Part shown: positions 28,500-36,695 of the stretch, piece after piece
Numbering within the stretch: position 1 is the stretch's first letter
How the letters are laid out: every line of letters begins with the position of its first letter
Source: Pseudonocardia sp.
Lineage (GTDB): Bacteria > Actinomycetota > Actinomycetes > Mycobacteriales > Pseudonocardiaceae
Direction: 5' to 3'
NCBI GenBank assembly: GCA_026785945.1
Contig: JAJAZD010000261.1
Span: 1-38,324 of the forward strand
DNA length: 38,324 nucleotides
Notes under the pieces: model-generated
Databases searched by the model: none
Seen by the model: the letters and a program-made list of their open reading frames with translations, nothing else
What the model was told of the DNA's origin: nothing
Made by a program: the position numbers and the translations under genes

Positions 28500-29354
28500 T
28501 CACCCCTGGCTGGGTACCTCCGACTTGCGGGCGACCCCGGCGAAGGCGTTGACCCACTCAGGGGCCTGGGGCGTCGTGCCTGCGATGCCCAGGACGTGGG
28601 CGGGTCGCCACAGCGGCGCCGAGACGTACCCGGGTTCGACCCATTCCAGGCCGTCGAAGAAGGTGGCGACCTGCTCGGTCGTGCGCGTCACGTAGGGCAT
28701 GGCGCCGGTGTCGGTGTAGTCGTCCTCGGCCCGGGTCCCGGCGTCGCCCTCGGCGCGACCCTCGGCCCCGTCGAAGATCACGAGGTAGCTGCCCGTGGGC
28801 AGGGCGTCGAGCAGGCTCCTGACCAGCGAGTGGGCCTCGTCGTGGTCCGTCACGTGCCCCAGGACCCCCATGAACAACAGCGCCACGGGCCGGGTGAGGT
28901 CGAGGATCTCTGCGGCGCCGGACAGGATCGTGGCCGTGTCCCGCATGTCGGCGTCGATGTAGCGGGTGGCGCCCTGGGGGGTGCTGGTCAGCAGCGCGCG
29001 GGCGTGGGCCAGGACCAACGGGTCGTGGTCGACGTAGACGATGCGGGCGTCCGGCGCGACGCTCTGGGCGACCTCGTGGGTGTTCTCCGCGGTCGGCAGA
29101 CCGGTGCCGACGTCGAGGAACTGGCGGATCCCCGCCTCGGCGGCCAGGTAGGTCACCGCCCGCTTGAGGAACGCCCGCGACGTCTGCGCGATCGTGGTGA
29201 TCTCGGGTTGGACCGCGATCCATGCGTCGCCGGCGGCGCGATCGACGGCATAGTTGTCCTTGCCGCCCAGCCAGTAGTTCCAGATTCGCGCCGAGTGCGG
29301 AATGGTCGTGTCGATCCCCGTCTGGGCGATGGGGTCGCGAGGTTCATCGGTCAC
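28500..29354 (-). CDS. SAM-dependent methyltransferase, DUF574 family
   Basis: 284-aa protein of the Methyltransf_19 (DUF574) family common in actinomycetes. The signature [21 protein letters not shown] near residue 20 is diagnostic. SAM-binding motif I lies in [19 protein letters not shown], followed by [25 protein letters not shown], and [13 protein letters not shown]. Substrates of this family are not well known; many sit near natural-product or regulatory genes. ATG 29354 is in the expected place before [13 protein letters not shown]. It is divergent from the second Lrp gene. Confidence 0.93.
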   Translation of the reverse strand: MTDEPRDPIAQTGIDTTIPHSARIWNYWLGGKDNYAVDRAAGDAWIAVQPEITTIAQTSRAFLKRAVTYLAAEAGIRQFLDVGTGLPTAENTHEVAQSVAPDARIVYVDHDPLVLAHARALLTSTPQGATRYIDADMRDTATILSGAAEILDLTRPVALLFMGVLGHVTDHDEAHSLVRSLLDALPTGSYLVIFDGAEGRAEGDAGTRAEDDYTDTGAMPYVTRTTEQVATFFDGLEWVEPGYVSAPLWRPAHVLGIAGTTPQAPEWVNAFAGVARKSEVPSQG

Positions 29355-29490
29355 GGAGGCGGCCGCGCTTTCTCAGTCGTGATGGGAAGGTTTCTGCAGC
29401 ACCATCGTTTCGTGGCCCGGCGCCTGAGGCAAACACTCCTGGGAAGGTACCGCGCCGGTGCCCCCGACGCGCCGACGTAGGCTCGGCGAG

Positions 29491-29982
29491 GTGCGCCGGA
29501 TTCTCGAACTGCTGGAGCGAGACGCCCAGCTCCGCCCCGACACGATCGCCACGATGCTCGACCTTCCGGTCACGCAGGTCAGCGAGGCCATCACGGCCTG
29601 GGAGACCTCCGGTGCGATCCGGCGGTACCGCGCGGTGATCGACTGGGACGCCGTCGACGCCGACGTCGCCACGGAGACGGTGACCGCGTTCATCGACGTG
29701 TCGGTGGCGCCCGCGCGCGGCGTCGGCTTCGACGACGTCGCCACCCGCATCGCCCGGTTCGACGAGGTGCGCAGCGTCTACCTGGTGTCGGGCAGCCAGG
29801 ACCTGCGCTGCACGGTCACCGGCACCTCGATCCGCGCGGTCTCGGACTTCATCTCGCAGAAGCTGTCCACGATCGACCGGGTCCGTTCGACCGCCACGCA
29901 CTTCGTGCTCAAGACCTACAAGCGCGACGGTGACGCGTTCAGCTCGCCCGAGCCGGACCACCGGCTCCCGGTGACACCGTGA
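29491..29982 (+). CDS. Lrp/AsnC family regulator paired with an aminotransferase
   Basis: 163-aa protein. The amino part RRILELLERDAQLRPDTIATMLDLPVTQVSEAITAWETSGAIRRYRAVIDW is a winged helix, and RIARFDEVRSVYLVSGSQDLRCTVTGTSIRAVSDFISQKL is the RAM domain. I chose GTG 29491 because the family begins VRRILELLERD; GTG 29458 would add a basic tail. It is immediately upstream of an aminotransferase, separated only by a tandem repeat built of GTGA units, and such regulator-aminotransferase pairs are widespread. The target is likely its own operon. Confidence 0.9.
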   Translation: MRRILELLERDAQLRPDTIATMLDLPVTQVSEAITAWETSGAIRRYRAVIDWDAVDADVATETVTAFIDVSVAPARGVGFDDVATRIARFDEVRSVYLVSGSQDLRCTVTGTSIRAVSDFISQKLSTIDRVRSTATHFVLKTYKRDGDAFSSPEPDHRLPVTP

Positions 29983-30048
29983 GGGCGACACCGTGAGGGC
30001 GACACCGTGAGGGCGACACCGTGAAGGCGGCACCGTGAGGGTGAGCCG
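29979..30048. repeat. 14-bp tandem array of GTGA modules
   Basis: Five units of 14 bp starting at 29979, three perfect GTGAGGGCGACACC copies followed by two decayed ones. The first unit includes the TGA stop of the Lrp gene, and the GTG that starts the aminotransferase follows the last unit in register. Each unit carries a GTG start, an overlapping TGA and a GAGGG that can serve as a ribosome site. Since 14 is not a multiple of three, successive GTGs fall in different frames. Confidence 0.9.
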
Positions 30049-31206
30049 GTGAAGGCCCTGAACAGTGTCATCGCGGCCTGTCCCCCGTCGGGTATCCGGC
30101 GGTTCTTCGACATCGCCGCCGAGATGGACGACGTCATCTCCCTCGGGGTCGGCGAGCCCGACTTCGTGACGCCGTGGCGCATCCGGGAGGCGGGGATCTA
30201 CGCGCTGGAGCACGGCTACACGACCTACACCTCCAACGCCGGACTCCCGCGGCTGCGCGAGCTGATCTGCGCGGACCTGGCCACGCGATACGGCGCGTCC
30301 TACGGCCCCGGCGACGAGTGCCTGATCACGACCGGAGTGTCGGAGGGGCTCGACCTCGCGCTGCGCGTGTTGCTCAACCCCGGTGACGAGGTGATCGTCC
30401 CCGAACCCTGCTACGTCGCGTACGAGCCGTGCGTCGCGTTCGCGGGGGGCACCCCGGTACGGGTCCCGACCCGCTGGGAGGACGGTTTCGCGATCGACGC
30501 CGACGTCGTCGCGGCCGCGATCACGCCGCGCACGAAGGCGATCCTCATCGGTTCGCCGGCCAACCCCACCGGTGCCGTCCAGCCCAGGGCGGCGCTCGAA
30601 GCGCTGGTCCGGCTGGCGCTGGAGCACGACCTGTACCTGATCTCCGACGAGATCTACGACCGGCTCACCTACACCGGCGCGCACACCTGCCTGGGCACCC
30701 TGCCCGGCGCCCGCGAGCGCACGGTCCTGCTGGGCGGGTTCTCCAAGGCGCACGCGATGACGGGATGGCGGGTGGGGTGGATCTGCGCGCCCGCCCCGGT
30801 CGCGGAGCTCTGCGTGCGGGTGCACCAGTACACGATGTTGTGCGCGCCGCACGTCTCGCAGCTCGCCGCCGTCGAGGCGCTGTCGGGACCCGACGCCGAC
30901 GTGGACGCGATGGTGGCCGACTACGACCGGCGACGGCGGGTCTTCGTCAAGGGGCTCCGGGAGATCGGGCTCGACTGCCCGGAGCCCGGCGGGGCGTTCT
31001 ACGCGTTCCCGTCGATCCGGTCGTCCGGTCTGGACTCGGAGACGTTCGCGGACCGGCTGCTGCACGCCGAGCACGTCGCCGTCGTGCCGGGGAGCGTCTT
31101 CGGCCCGTCCGGCGAGGGCCATGTGCGGTGCTCCTACGCCACGGCCCTGCCGCAGCTGGACGAGGCGCTGGTGCGCATCGACCGCTTCCTCCAGGACATC
31201 CGGTAG
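30049..31206 (+). CDS. PLP aminotransferase, class I/II
   Basis: Fold-type I aminotransferase of 385 aa. ISLGVGEPDFVTPWRIREA is the family start, TTYTSNAGLPRLRELI follows, GSPANPTGAV carries the PLP-binding Asn, and LISDEIYDRLTY the Asp/Tyr. The Schiff-base Lys is in LGGFSKAHAMTGWRVGW, and a carboxylate-binding Arg is in HVRCSYATALPQL. The amino acceptor cannot be read; aspartate, aromatic and N-acetyl-LL-DAP subgroups are possible. The GTG start at 30049 is in phase with the 14-bp array, with GAGGG in the preceding unit acting as ribosome site. Confidence 0.95.
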   Translation: MKALNSVIAACPPSGIRRFFDIAAEMDDVISLGVGEPDFVTPWRIREAGIYALEHGYTTYTSNAGLPRLRELICADLATRYGASYGPGDECLITTGVSEGLDLALRVLLNPGDEVIVPEPCYVAYEPCVAFAGGTPVRVPTRWEDGFAIDADVVAAAITPRTKAILIGSPANPTGAVQPRAALEALVRLALEHDLYLISDEIYDRLTYTGAHTCLGTLPGARERTVLLGGFSKAHAMTGWRVGWICAPAPVAELCVRVHQYTMLCAPHVSQLAAVEALSGPDADVDAMVADYDRRRRVFVKGLREIGLDCPEPGGAFYAFPSIRSSGLDSETFADRLLHAEHVAVVPGSVFGPSGEGHVRCSYATALPQLDEALVRIDRFLQDIR

Positions 31207-31301
31207 TCGGACGTCCGCGCAGCGGAAGGTTTGCGGAGTCGCAACACGCGGTCGTCCGCCGTTCACAGTCCGGCAAAGCGGCTCCGCCACCCTCGGTGGG
31301 C

Positions 31302-31529
31302 ATGGAGACACCCGCCTGCCCGCTCTGCGCCCTGTCCCGGACCCCGGTTGCCGTCGCCGGTCTGCAATGGAGCAGCCAGCACGAGTCCGACGGCTCGGTC
31401 ACGTGGATCTGTCCGACCTGCACCCGTGCCCAGCTCTGGCGGATCGAGTCGCTGCTCGCCGTGGCGACCGCGTACGCACCGGCCGCGGCGACCCCCCTGC
31501 GTCCGACCCCCCTGCGTCCGGCCGCCTGA
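31302..31529 (+). CDS. Small protein with two CxxC motifs
   Basis: 75-aa protein beginning METPACPLCALSRTPVAV, with CPLC near residue 6 and WICPTCTRAQLWRIESLLA near 36. The paired CxxC knuckles would bind one zinc ion (zinc ribbon-like). The tail is a Pro/Thr/Arg low-complexity stretch from two direct copies of a CCCCCTGCGTCCG sequence. Function unknown; it follows the aminotransferase by 95 bases and probably has its own promoter. Confidence 0.7.
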   Translation: METPACPLCALSRTPVAVAGLQWSSQHESDGSVTWICPTCTRAQLWRIESLLAVATAYAPAAATPLRPTPLRPAA

Positions 31530-31556
31530 CCCCGGGCTCGGCGGACCCGGTCGCCG

Positions 31557-32384
31557 TCAGCGGGTACGGCCCCACTCCGAGACCATTGCCTGCGCGATCA
31601 CCGGAACGAGGTCCCGGCTGCGGCGCGCGAGCCACGGGACTCCCCTGGCCACGAGCCATGCGGCGCGATGGACGGCGGTGATCTCCCGACCGCCCGCACA
31701 CCGCAGCCCGACCGGCGACGGCACCGCGAAGCCCGCATCGGCCAGCAGCGCCGCCAGACCCGCGGCGAGCATGCGGTGCCCCAGCTCGGACGGGTGCAGG
31801 CGATCGACGGCCCAGGAGGTCCGGTCGTAGCTGCCGGGGAGGGCGTCGACGTCGAGGACACCGATCCCGGCGCGATCGGTGTCCGCGACCGCGTCGGTCA
31901 CCGCGTTGAGCGCGTCGATCCGCTTGAGCAGCGCACGGCGCAGCGGCGCGGGCAACCCGAACACCCGGGTGTGGTCGTGGTAGCGGATCAGCAGCACGTG
32001 CGTCGACACGGCCCGCAGCGCCGACACCATCGCCGCGCAGTCGGCCTGCAGCGCCGCCGGGTCGAAGTCCGATCGCAGGGTGTCGTTCATCCCGACGAAC
32101 AGGATCGCCACGTCCGGCTCCGCGGCGAGCCCGACGGGGAGCTGGCCGGTGCGCACGTCGTTCATGCGTGCACCCGGACGGGACGGGTTGACCAGCTTCG
32201 ATGCGCCTGTGGCGTCACGCAGCAGCACGGGGAACCCGCGCCATCCCCCGCCCCGCGCGGGATCACCGACACCGGCGGGCGTCGAGTCCCCGAGCGTCAC
32301 CAGGGTGCGGACCACACGGGACGGCACCACGCATGGGGTCGCGATATCACGAACCCGGGTGGGTGCGAGGAGCGGCTGGGCCAT
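31557..32384 (-). CDS. SGNH/GDSL family hydrolase
   Basis: 275-aa esterase or lipase of the SGNH fold. Block I is LVTLGDSTPAGVGD with the nucleophile Ser, block II Gly is in GWRGFPVLL, block III IlFVGMNDTLRSD holds the Asn, and block V DRLHPSELGHRML holds the Asp/His pair. No signal peptide is visible, so it is probably cytoplasmic. The GTG at 32387 and ATG at 32384 are adjacent; ATG 32384 is used here. The substrate is unknown. Confidence 0.92.
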   Translation of the reverse strand: MAQPLLAPTRVRDIATPCVVPSRVVRTLVTLGDSTPAGVGDPARGGGWRGFPVLLRDATGASKLVNPSRPGARMNDVRTGQLPVGLAAEPDVAILFVGMNDTLRSDFDPAALQADCAAMVSALRAVSTHVLLIRYHDHTRVFGLPAPLRRALLKRIDALNAVTDAVADTDRAGIGVLDVDALPGSYDRTSWAVDRLHPSELGHRMLAAGLAALLADAGFAVPSPVGLRCAGGREITAVHRAAWLVARGVPWLARRSRDLVPVIAQAMVSEWGRTR

Positions 32385-32588
32385 CACGACGCGACCTCAC
32401 CGGCAGCGGCGGACGGCCGGCCCGACGACGCCGTGCCGGACACTGCCCTCGGGAGCTCGTGCACGCTCCTACGATCACGGACGCGGACTCACCGGGAGTG
32501 TGCGACGGGTGTCGCGTCGAGTACCGGCCGGCGAACGCTCGGTGCGCTGACCTGCGTGGCCGTTCGCGATCGAGCCCGGCCGGGGCGA

Positions 32589-33779
32589 TCACGCAGCGGA
32601 ACGGAACGCCGGGTAGACGGGCAGTTCCCGGGGTGCGTCGGGGAAACGACGGGCCAGGGCGTCGACCACCGCGGCACCGAGCTCGGCCGTCGCCGGCCTC
32701 TCCGCCGCCGCCGTTCCGGCGAGCTGGCGCCAGTAGTGGGCGAGTGCGGTGCTGATCCGGGGCGATCGGGCGGTATCCGCGCCGACGGGCATGTCCCGCT
32801 CCCGGATCCGGGGCAGCAACCACCACGTGCACAGCCACACCCACATCAGCTGGGCGTCGAGCAGCCGGTGCTCGAGCAGGTCGGGTTCGTCGAGGTCGGG
32901 CCAGACGGCGGCGATCTCGTTGCGCCAGGCCTGCAGCATCGTCTCGGGCATGCCCGGCGGCAGGGCGAAGCTGGCGTCACACCCGGGGAACGGCACGCGG
33001 AAGTAGGCGGCATCGAGCGCGACGTCGCGGAAACAGCCCCATTCGAAGTCGACGAACCGCACCCCGCGGCTCGTCACGAGGTTGTTGTCGGGGCAGGTCT
33101 CGGACGGGCTGAACGCCCGGTACCGGGTACCACCGAGCAGCCGCGCCGTCTCGTGGGCCTCCACGGTGGCGGCCGCCGGCACCTGTACCCCGAGCTCACG
33201 GGCGAGCATCCCGGGCAGACCGGCGAAGGCGGCGCGCGCGTCGTCGGCTATCGGGTCGCGCCAGGCCCGCTCCCCCTGGCGGCGCAGCAGGGCTCCGAAG
33301 TCGTTCTCACGGCCGGCGGTCGCTGCCTGCATCCGGCCCAGTGCCCTCGCCCAGCTCAGCAGGCAGCGCCGCGCGGCCGCCGGGTCGGGGCCGAAGAGCT
33401 TGTCGGCCAGCGTGGAGCTGCGACCCAGATCCTCCAGCACGAGCAGGCGGGCCTGCGGGTCGTGTGCGATCAGCACCGGGCTGGGACGCTCCTCCACCGG
33501 GAGCGCGGTGAACAGCTGGCAACTGGCGACCTCGTAGTGGAACCGGTCGGGGTGCCCCAGTTCCGGCGCGGAGAGGTAGTGCTTGACCACGAGCGTGCGC
33601 GGGAGCGAGAACGGGTTGCGTACCACCCGGGCCCTCGCGACGACGGATCGATCACTGCCGCCGAGGTCCTCGGGATCGGCCAACACCACACCGGCGCCCG
33701 CGCGGCGGCTCAGCAACCGCTCGGCCGCAGCCAGCGCCGCGAGCACCGGCCTGGGGAAGCTGTCCAGGTCGTCAACCAT
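32589..33779 (-). CDS. Phosphotransferase-like kinase (APH fold)
   Basis: 396-aa protein with the APH/choline-kinase fold. Putative ATP Lys is in RTLVVKHYL, the helix Glu in RFHYEVASCQLF, the catalytic loop PSETCPDNNLV replaces the usual HGDxxxxN but keeps Asp and Asn, and VRFVDFEWGCFRDVALDAAYF supplies the metal Asp. It therefore looks catalytically competent with an altered first loop position (Cys-Pro before Asp instead of His-Gly). The substrate is unknown. It lies 11 bases after the DUF389 gene in the same direction, so it is probably in the aspS operon. Confidence 0.75.
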   Translation of the reverse strand: MVDDLDSFPRPVLAALAAAERLLSRRAGAGVVLADPEDLGGSDRSVVARARVVRNPFSLPRTLVVKHYLSAPELGHPDRFHYEVASCQLFTALPVEERPSPVLIAHDPQARLLVLEDLGRSSTLADKLFGPDPAAARRCLLSWARALGRMQAATAGRENDFGALLRRQGERAWRDPIADDARAAFAGLPGMLARELGVQVPAAATVEAHETARLLGGTRYRAFSPSETCPDNNLVTSRGVRFVDFEWGCFRDVALDAAYFRVPFPGCDASFALPPGMPETMLQAWRNEIAAVWPDLDEPDLLEHRLLDAQLMWVWLCTWWLLPRIRERDMPVGADTARSPRISTALAHYWRQLAGTAAAERPATAELGAAVVDALARRFPDAPRELPVYPAFRSAA

Positions 33780-33790
33780 CGGTCCCGACC

Positions 33791-34750
33791 TTACCCCGAC
33801 GACAGCCGCCGGCCGCGGTACCGGTGGCCGGGGTCCTGGCGGCCGCGGCGGGTCCGGCGGGAGAGCAGGAGGACCACGGCGGCGGCCGCCACGATGCTGA
33901 CCGCGTTGATCAGCAACTGCAACGCGGACCCGCCCGCCTGTGCGAAGTGCCCCTCGATCAGGGCGACCGAGGCGAACGCGGCGGCCGGCACGGTCGTGAC
34001 CGAGATGAACACCCCGACCAGCGAGGCCGACTTCGACGAGATCAGGGCGACCATCCCGGCAGCGCCCGCGAGCAGCGCGATGATGAACGAGAACGGCCCG
34101 ACCTCGTAGATGAAGTCGACCTGTTCGATGTTGTCGAGCGCCGAGGTGGTCAGCAGCCCGGTCACATCGAACAGCACCGTGGCCACCCCGGTGACGACCA
34201 TGGCGAGCGGGAACCCGACCCCGATCGCGACAGCGCCGCGGCGCACGAGGTCACCGCGCCGCACGATCAGGCCGACCGCCACGGCGGCGAGCGGCCCGAA
34301 CTCCGGACCGAGAACCATAGCACCGACGACCGTGACGGGCGAGTCGGTGATGGCCCCGATCGCCGCGAGCAGGCAGGCGATCGTGAGGAACGCCTGGTAG
34401 CTGATCGACAGGCGGGACTCCTCCCCGGTGCGAGCGATGAGGTCGTCCCAGATCACGGCATCCGTCGGATCGCCCGGGGAGTCCTCCTCGGCCTTGTCGG
34501 CGGAGTCCGAGAGCGCTGTGTCGATCGCCTCCAGCGTGATGCCTCCGTCGTGGTCGATGCCGAGCTCGCACAGTCCGGCGAGCACGGCGTCGGCTGCCTC
34601 GCGCGCGAGGTCGGCCTCCACCACGTCACCGGGCGGCTGCAGGGCGGCTCCCGCCAGCACGACGATGTGCGTGGCGCCCTGCTCCGCGAGCAGCAGCTCC
34701 TGCACCGCCGGCGTGCGGCCGACCGGTGAGATGACCCTCAGGTGCAGCAC
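33791..34750 (-). CDS. DUF389 multi-pass membrane protein
   Basis: 319-aa protein. The amino-terminal cytoplasmic domain (HLRVISPVGRTPAVQELLL onwards) is followed by SYQAFLTIACLLAAIGAITDSPVTVVGAMVLGPEFGPLAAVAVGL, the hallmark DUF389 hairpin. Four or five further membrane spans precede a basic tail. GTG 34750 starts 4 bases after the aspS stop, which places it tightly in the operon; the longer start would overlap aspS. The function of the family is not established. Confidence 0.9.
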   Translation of the reverse strand: MLHLRVISPVGRTPAVQELLLAEQGATHIVVLAGAALQPPGDVVEADLAREAADAVLAGLCELGIDHDGGITLEAIDTALSDSADKAEEDSPGDPTDAVIWDDLIARTGEESRLSISYQAFLTIACLLAAIGAITDSPVTVVGAMVLGPEFGPLAAVAVGLIVRRGDLVRRGAVAIGVGFPLAMVVTGVATVLFDVTGLLTTSALDNIEQVDFIYEVGPFSFIIALLAGAAGMVALISSKSASLVGVFISVTTVPAAAFASVALIEGHFAQAGGSALQLLINAVSIVAAAAVVLLLSRRTRRGRQDPGHRYRGRRLSSG

Positions 34751-34754
34751 GCGC

Positions 34755-36611
34755 TCAGCGAGGTGGGACGACGGGCGGCGCGACGGGCGGCGCGGCGACG
34801 GCCGGTGCACCGCCCGAGGGCACGGGCTCGCTCGCCGACGGGGTGGCCGTCCCGGCCTTCGCCGGGACCGCGTCGACCCCGGCCTCCCTGCGCTGTTCCG
34901 GGCTGATCGGCGCGGGCGCCGCCGTCAACGGGTCGAAGCCGCCACCGGTCTTCGGGAAGGCGATGACCTCGCGCAGCGAGTCGGCGCCGGAGAGCAGCAT
35001 GCAGATGCGGTCCCAGCCGAACGCGATCCCACCGTGGGGCGGGGGGCCGTAGGCGAACGCGTCGAGCAGGAAGCCGAACTTCTCGCGCTGCTCCGCCTCG
35101 CCCATGCCCAGCAGCGCGAACACCCGCTCCTGGACGTCGGAGCGGTGGATCCGGATCGACCCGCCACCGATCTCGTTGCCGTTGCAAACGATGTCGTAGG
35201 CGAAGGCGAGTGCCTGGTCGGGGGCCGACTCGAACCGGTCGGTCCAGTCCCCGTTGGGCGAGGTGAACGGGTGGTGCACCGCGGTCCAGCCCTGTTCGTG
35301 GCCCTTGTCGTCGCGGATGCGCTCGAACATCGGCGCGTCGACGACCCACACGAACGACCAGGCCGACTCGTCGACCAGACCGCAGCGGCGGGCGATCTCG
35401 GCGCGGGCGGCGCCCAGCAGCGCTCGCGCGTCGGACGGGTGCCCGGCAGCGAAGAAGATGCAGTCGCCGGGTTCGGCACCGACCGCCTTGGCCAGCCCCG
35501 CGCGTTCGGCGTCGGAGAGGTTCTTGACGACCGGCCCGCGGTCGCCGACCGTGCCGTCGTCGTCGACGAGCACGTAGGCCAGCCCGCGAGCACCGCGCTG
35601 CTTGGCCCACTCCTGCCAGGCGTCGAGCTGCCGGCGCGGCTGCCCGGCGCCGCCCGGCATGACGACCGCACCGACGTAGGGGTTCTGGAACACGCGGAAC
35701 TTCGTGTCCGCGAAGTAGTCGGTGAGGTCGGTGAGCTCGATCGCGAACCGCAGGTCGGGCTTGTCCGACCCGTACCGTGCCATCGCGTCGGCGTAGGTGA
35801 GCCGCGGGATCGGGCGCGGGATGTCGTAGCCGACGAGCGCGGACCACAGCGCGGCGGTGACCGTCTCACCGATCTCGATCACGTCGGCTTGCTCGACGAA
35901 GCTCATCTCGATGTCGAGCTGCGTGAACTCGGGCTGGCGGTCGGCGCGGAAGTCCTCGTCGCGATAGCAGCGGGCGATCTGGTAGTAGCGCTCGGTACCG
36001 GCGACCATGAGCAGCTGCTTGAACAGCTGGGGACTCTGCGGGAGCGCGTACCAGGAGCCGGGGCGCAGGCGGGCGGGCACGAGGAAGTCGCGGGCGCCCT
36101 CCGGGGTCGACCGCGTGAGGGTGGGGGTCTCGACCTCCACGAACTCCCGGTCGTGCAGCACCGTCCGCGCGATCCGGTTGGCCTCGGACCGCAGACGCAG
36201 CGCCGCGGCCGGGCCACTGCGGCGCAGGTCGAGGTAGCGGTGCTTGAGCCGGATCTCCTCACCGATCTCGCTGTGGTCGTCGAGCGGGAAGGGCAGCGGT
36301 GCGGATTCGGAGAGCACGGTGAGCTCGGTGACCGTCACCTCCACCTGGCCGGTGGCGATGTCGGCGTTCTCGTTGCCGTCGGGGCGACCGACGACCTCGC
36401 CGGTGACCTGCACGCAGAACTCGGCCCGGAGGCGATGGGCCCGCTCGGCCATCTCCCCCTCGCGGAACACGATCTGGGCGATACCGGAGGAGTCCCGGAG
36501 ATCGATGAAGATCACACCACCGTGATCACGGCGGCGAGACACCCACCCGGCAAGGGTCACGGACTGTCCGGTGTGTTCGGCACGCAAGGTGCCGGCGGGG
36601 TGGGTGCGCAT
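34755..36611 (-). CDS. aspS: Aspartyl-tRNA synthetase
   Basis: Class IIb synthetase (618 aa) of the bacterial type with the GAD insertion. OB-fold anticodon domain: [36 protein letters not shown]. Motif 2: [33 protein letters not shown] region in the middle, and motif 3: [16 protein letters not shown]. The order [11 protein letters not shown] and [14 protein letters not shown] is canonical. After the usual end (EAGVDAVP) there is an extra Ala/Pro-rich tail of about 40 aa. The ATG at 36611 is preferred to the adjacent GTG at 36614. A -10-like TAACCT 9 bases upstream suggests a leaderless mRNA. Confidence 0.97.
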   Translation of the reverse strand: MRTHPAGTLRAEHTGQSVTLAGWVSRRRDHGGVIFIDLRDSSGIAQIVFREGEMAERAHRLRAEFCVQVTGEVVGRPDGNENADIATGQVEVTVTELTVLSESAPLPFPLDDHSEIGEEIRLKHRYLDLRRSGPAAALRLRSEANRIARTVLHDREFVEVETPTLTRSTPEGARDFLVPARLRPGSWYALPQSPQLFKQLLMVAGTERYYQIARCYRDEDFRADRQPEFTQLDIEMSFVEQADVIEIGETVTAALWSALVGYDIPRPIPRLTYADAMARYGSDKPDLRFAIELTDLTDYFADTKFRVFQNPYVGAVVMPGGAGQPRRQLDAWQEWAKQRGARGLAYVLVDDDGTVGDRGPVVKNLSDAERAGLAKAVGAEPGDCIFFAAGHPSDARALLGAARAEIARRCGLVDESAWSFVWVVDAPMFERIRDDKGHEQGWTAVHHPFTSPNGDWTDRFESAPDQALAFAYDIVCNGNEIGGGSIRIHRSDVQERVFALLGMGEAEQREKFGFLLDAFAYGPPPHGGIAFGWDRICMLLSGADSLREVIAFPKTGGGFDPLTAAPAPISPEQRREAGVDAVPAKAGTATPSASEPVPSGGAPAVAAPPVAPPVVPPR

Positions 36612-36620
36612 CACTCAGCG

Positions 36621-36626
36621 AGGTTA
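36621..36626 (-). promoter_or_regulatory. Possible -10 of aspS (leaderless)
   Basis: TAACCT on the minus strand ends 9 bases before the aspS ATG, which would place transcription start at or just before the start codon. No convincing -35 was found and no Shine-Dalgarno sequence is present. Confidence 0.35.
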
Positions 36627-36695
36627 TCCGGCCACCCGTACCGCCCGGCCAGCAGGTTTCCCTCCCTGCACGACCGGCCCGCCTGCACCCGGGGC

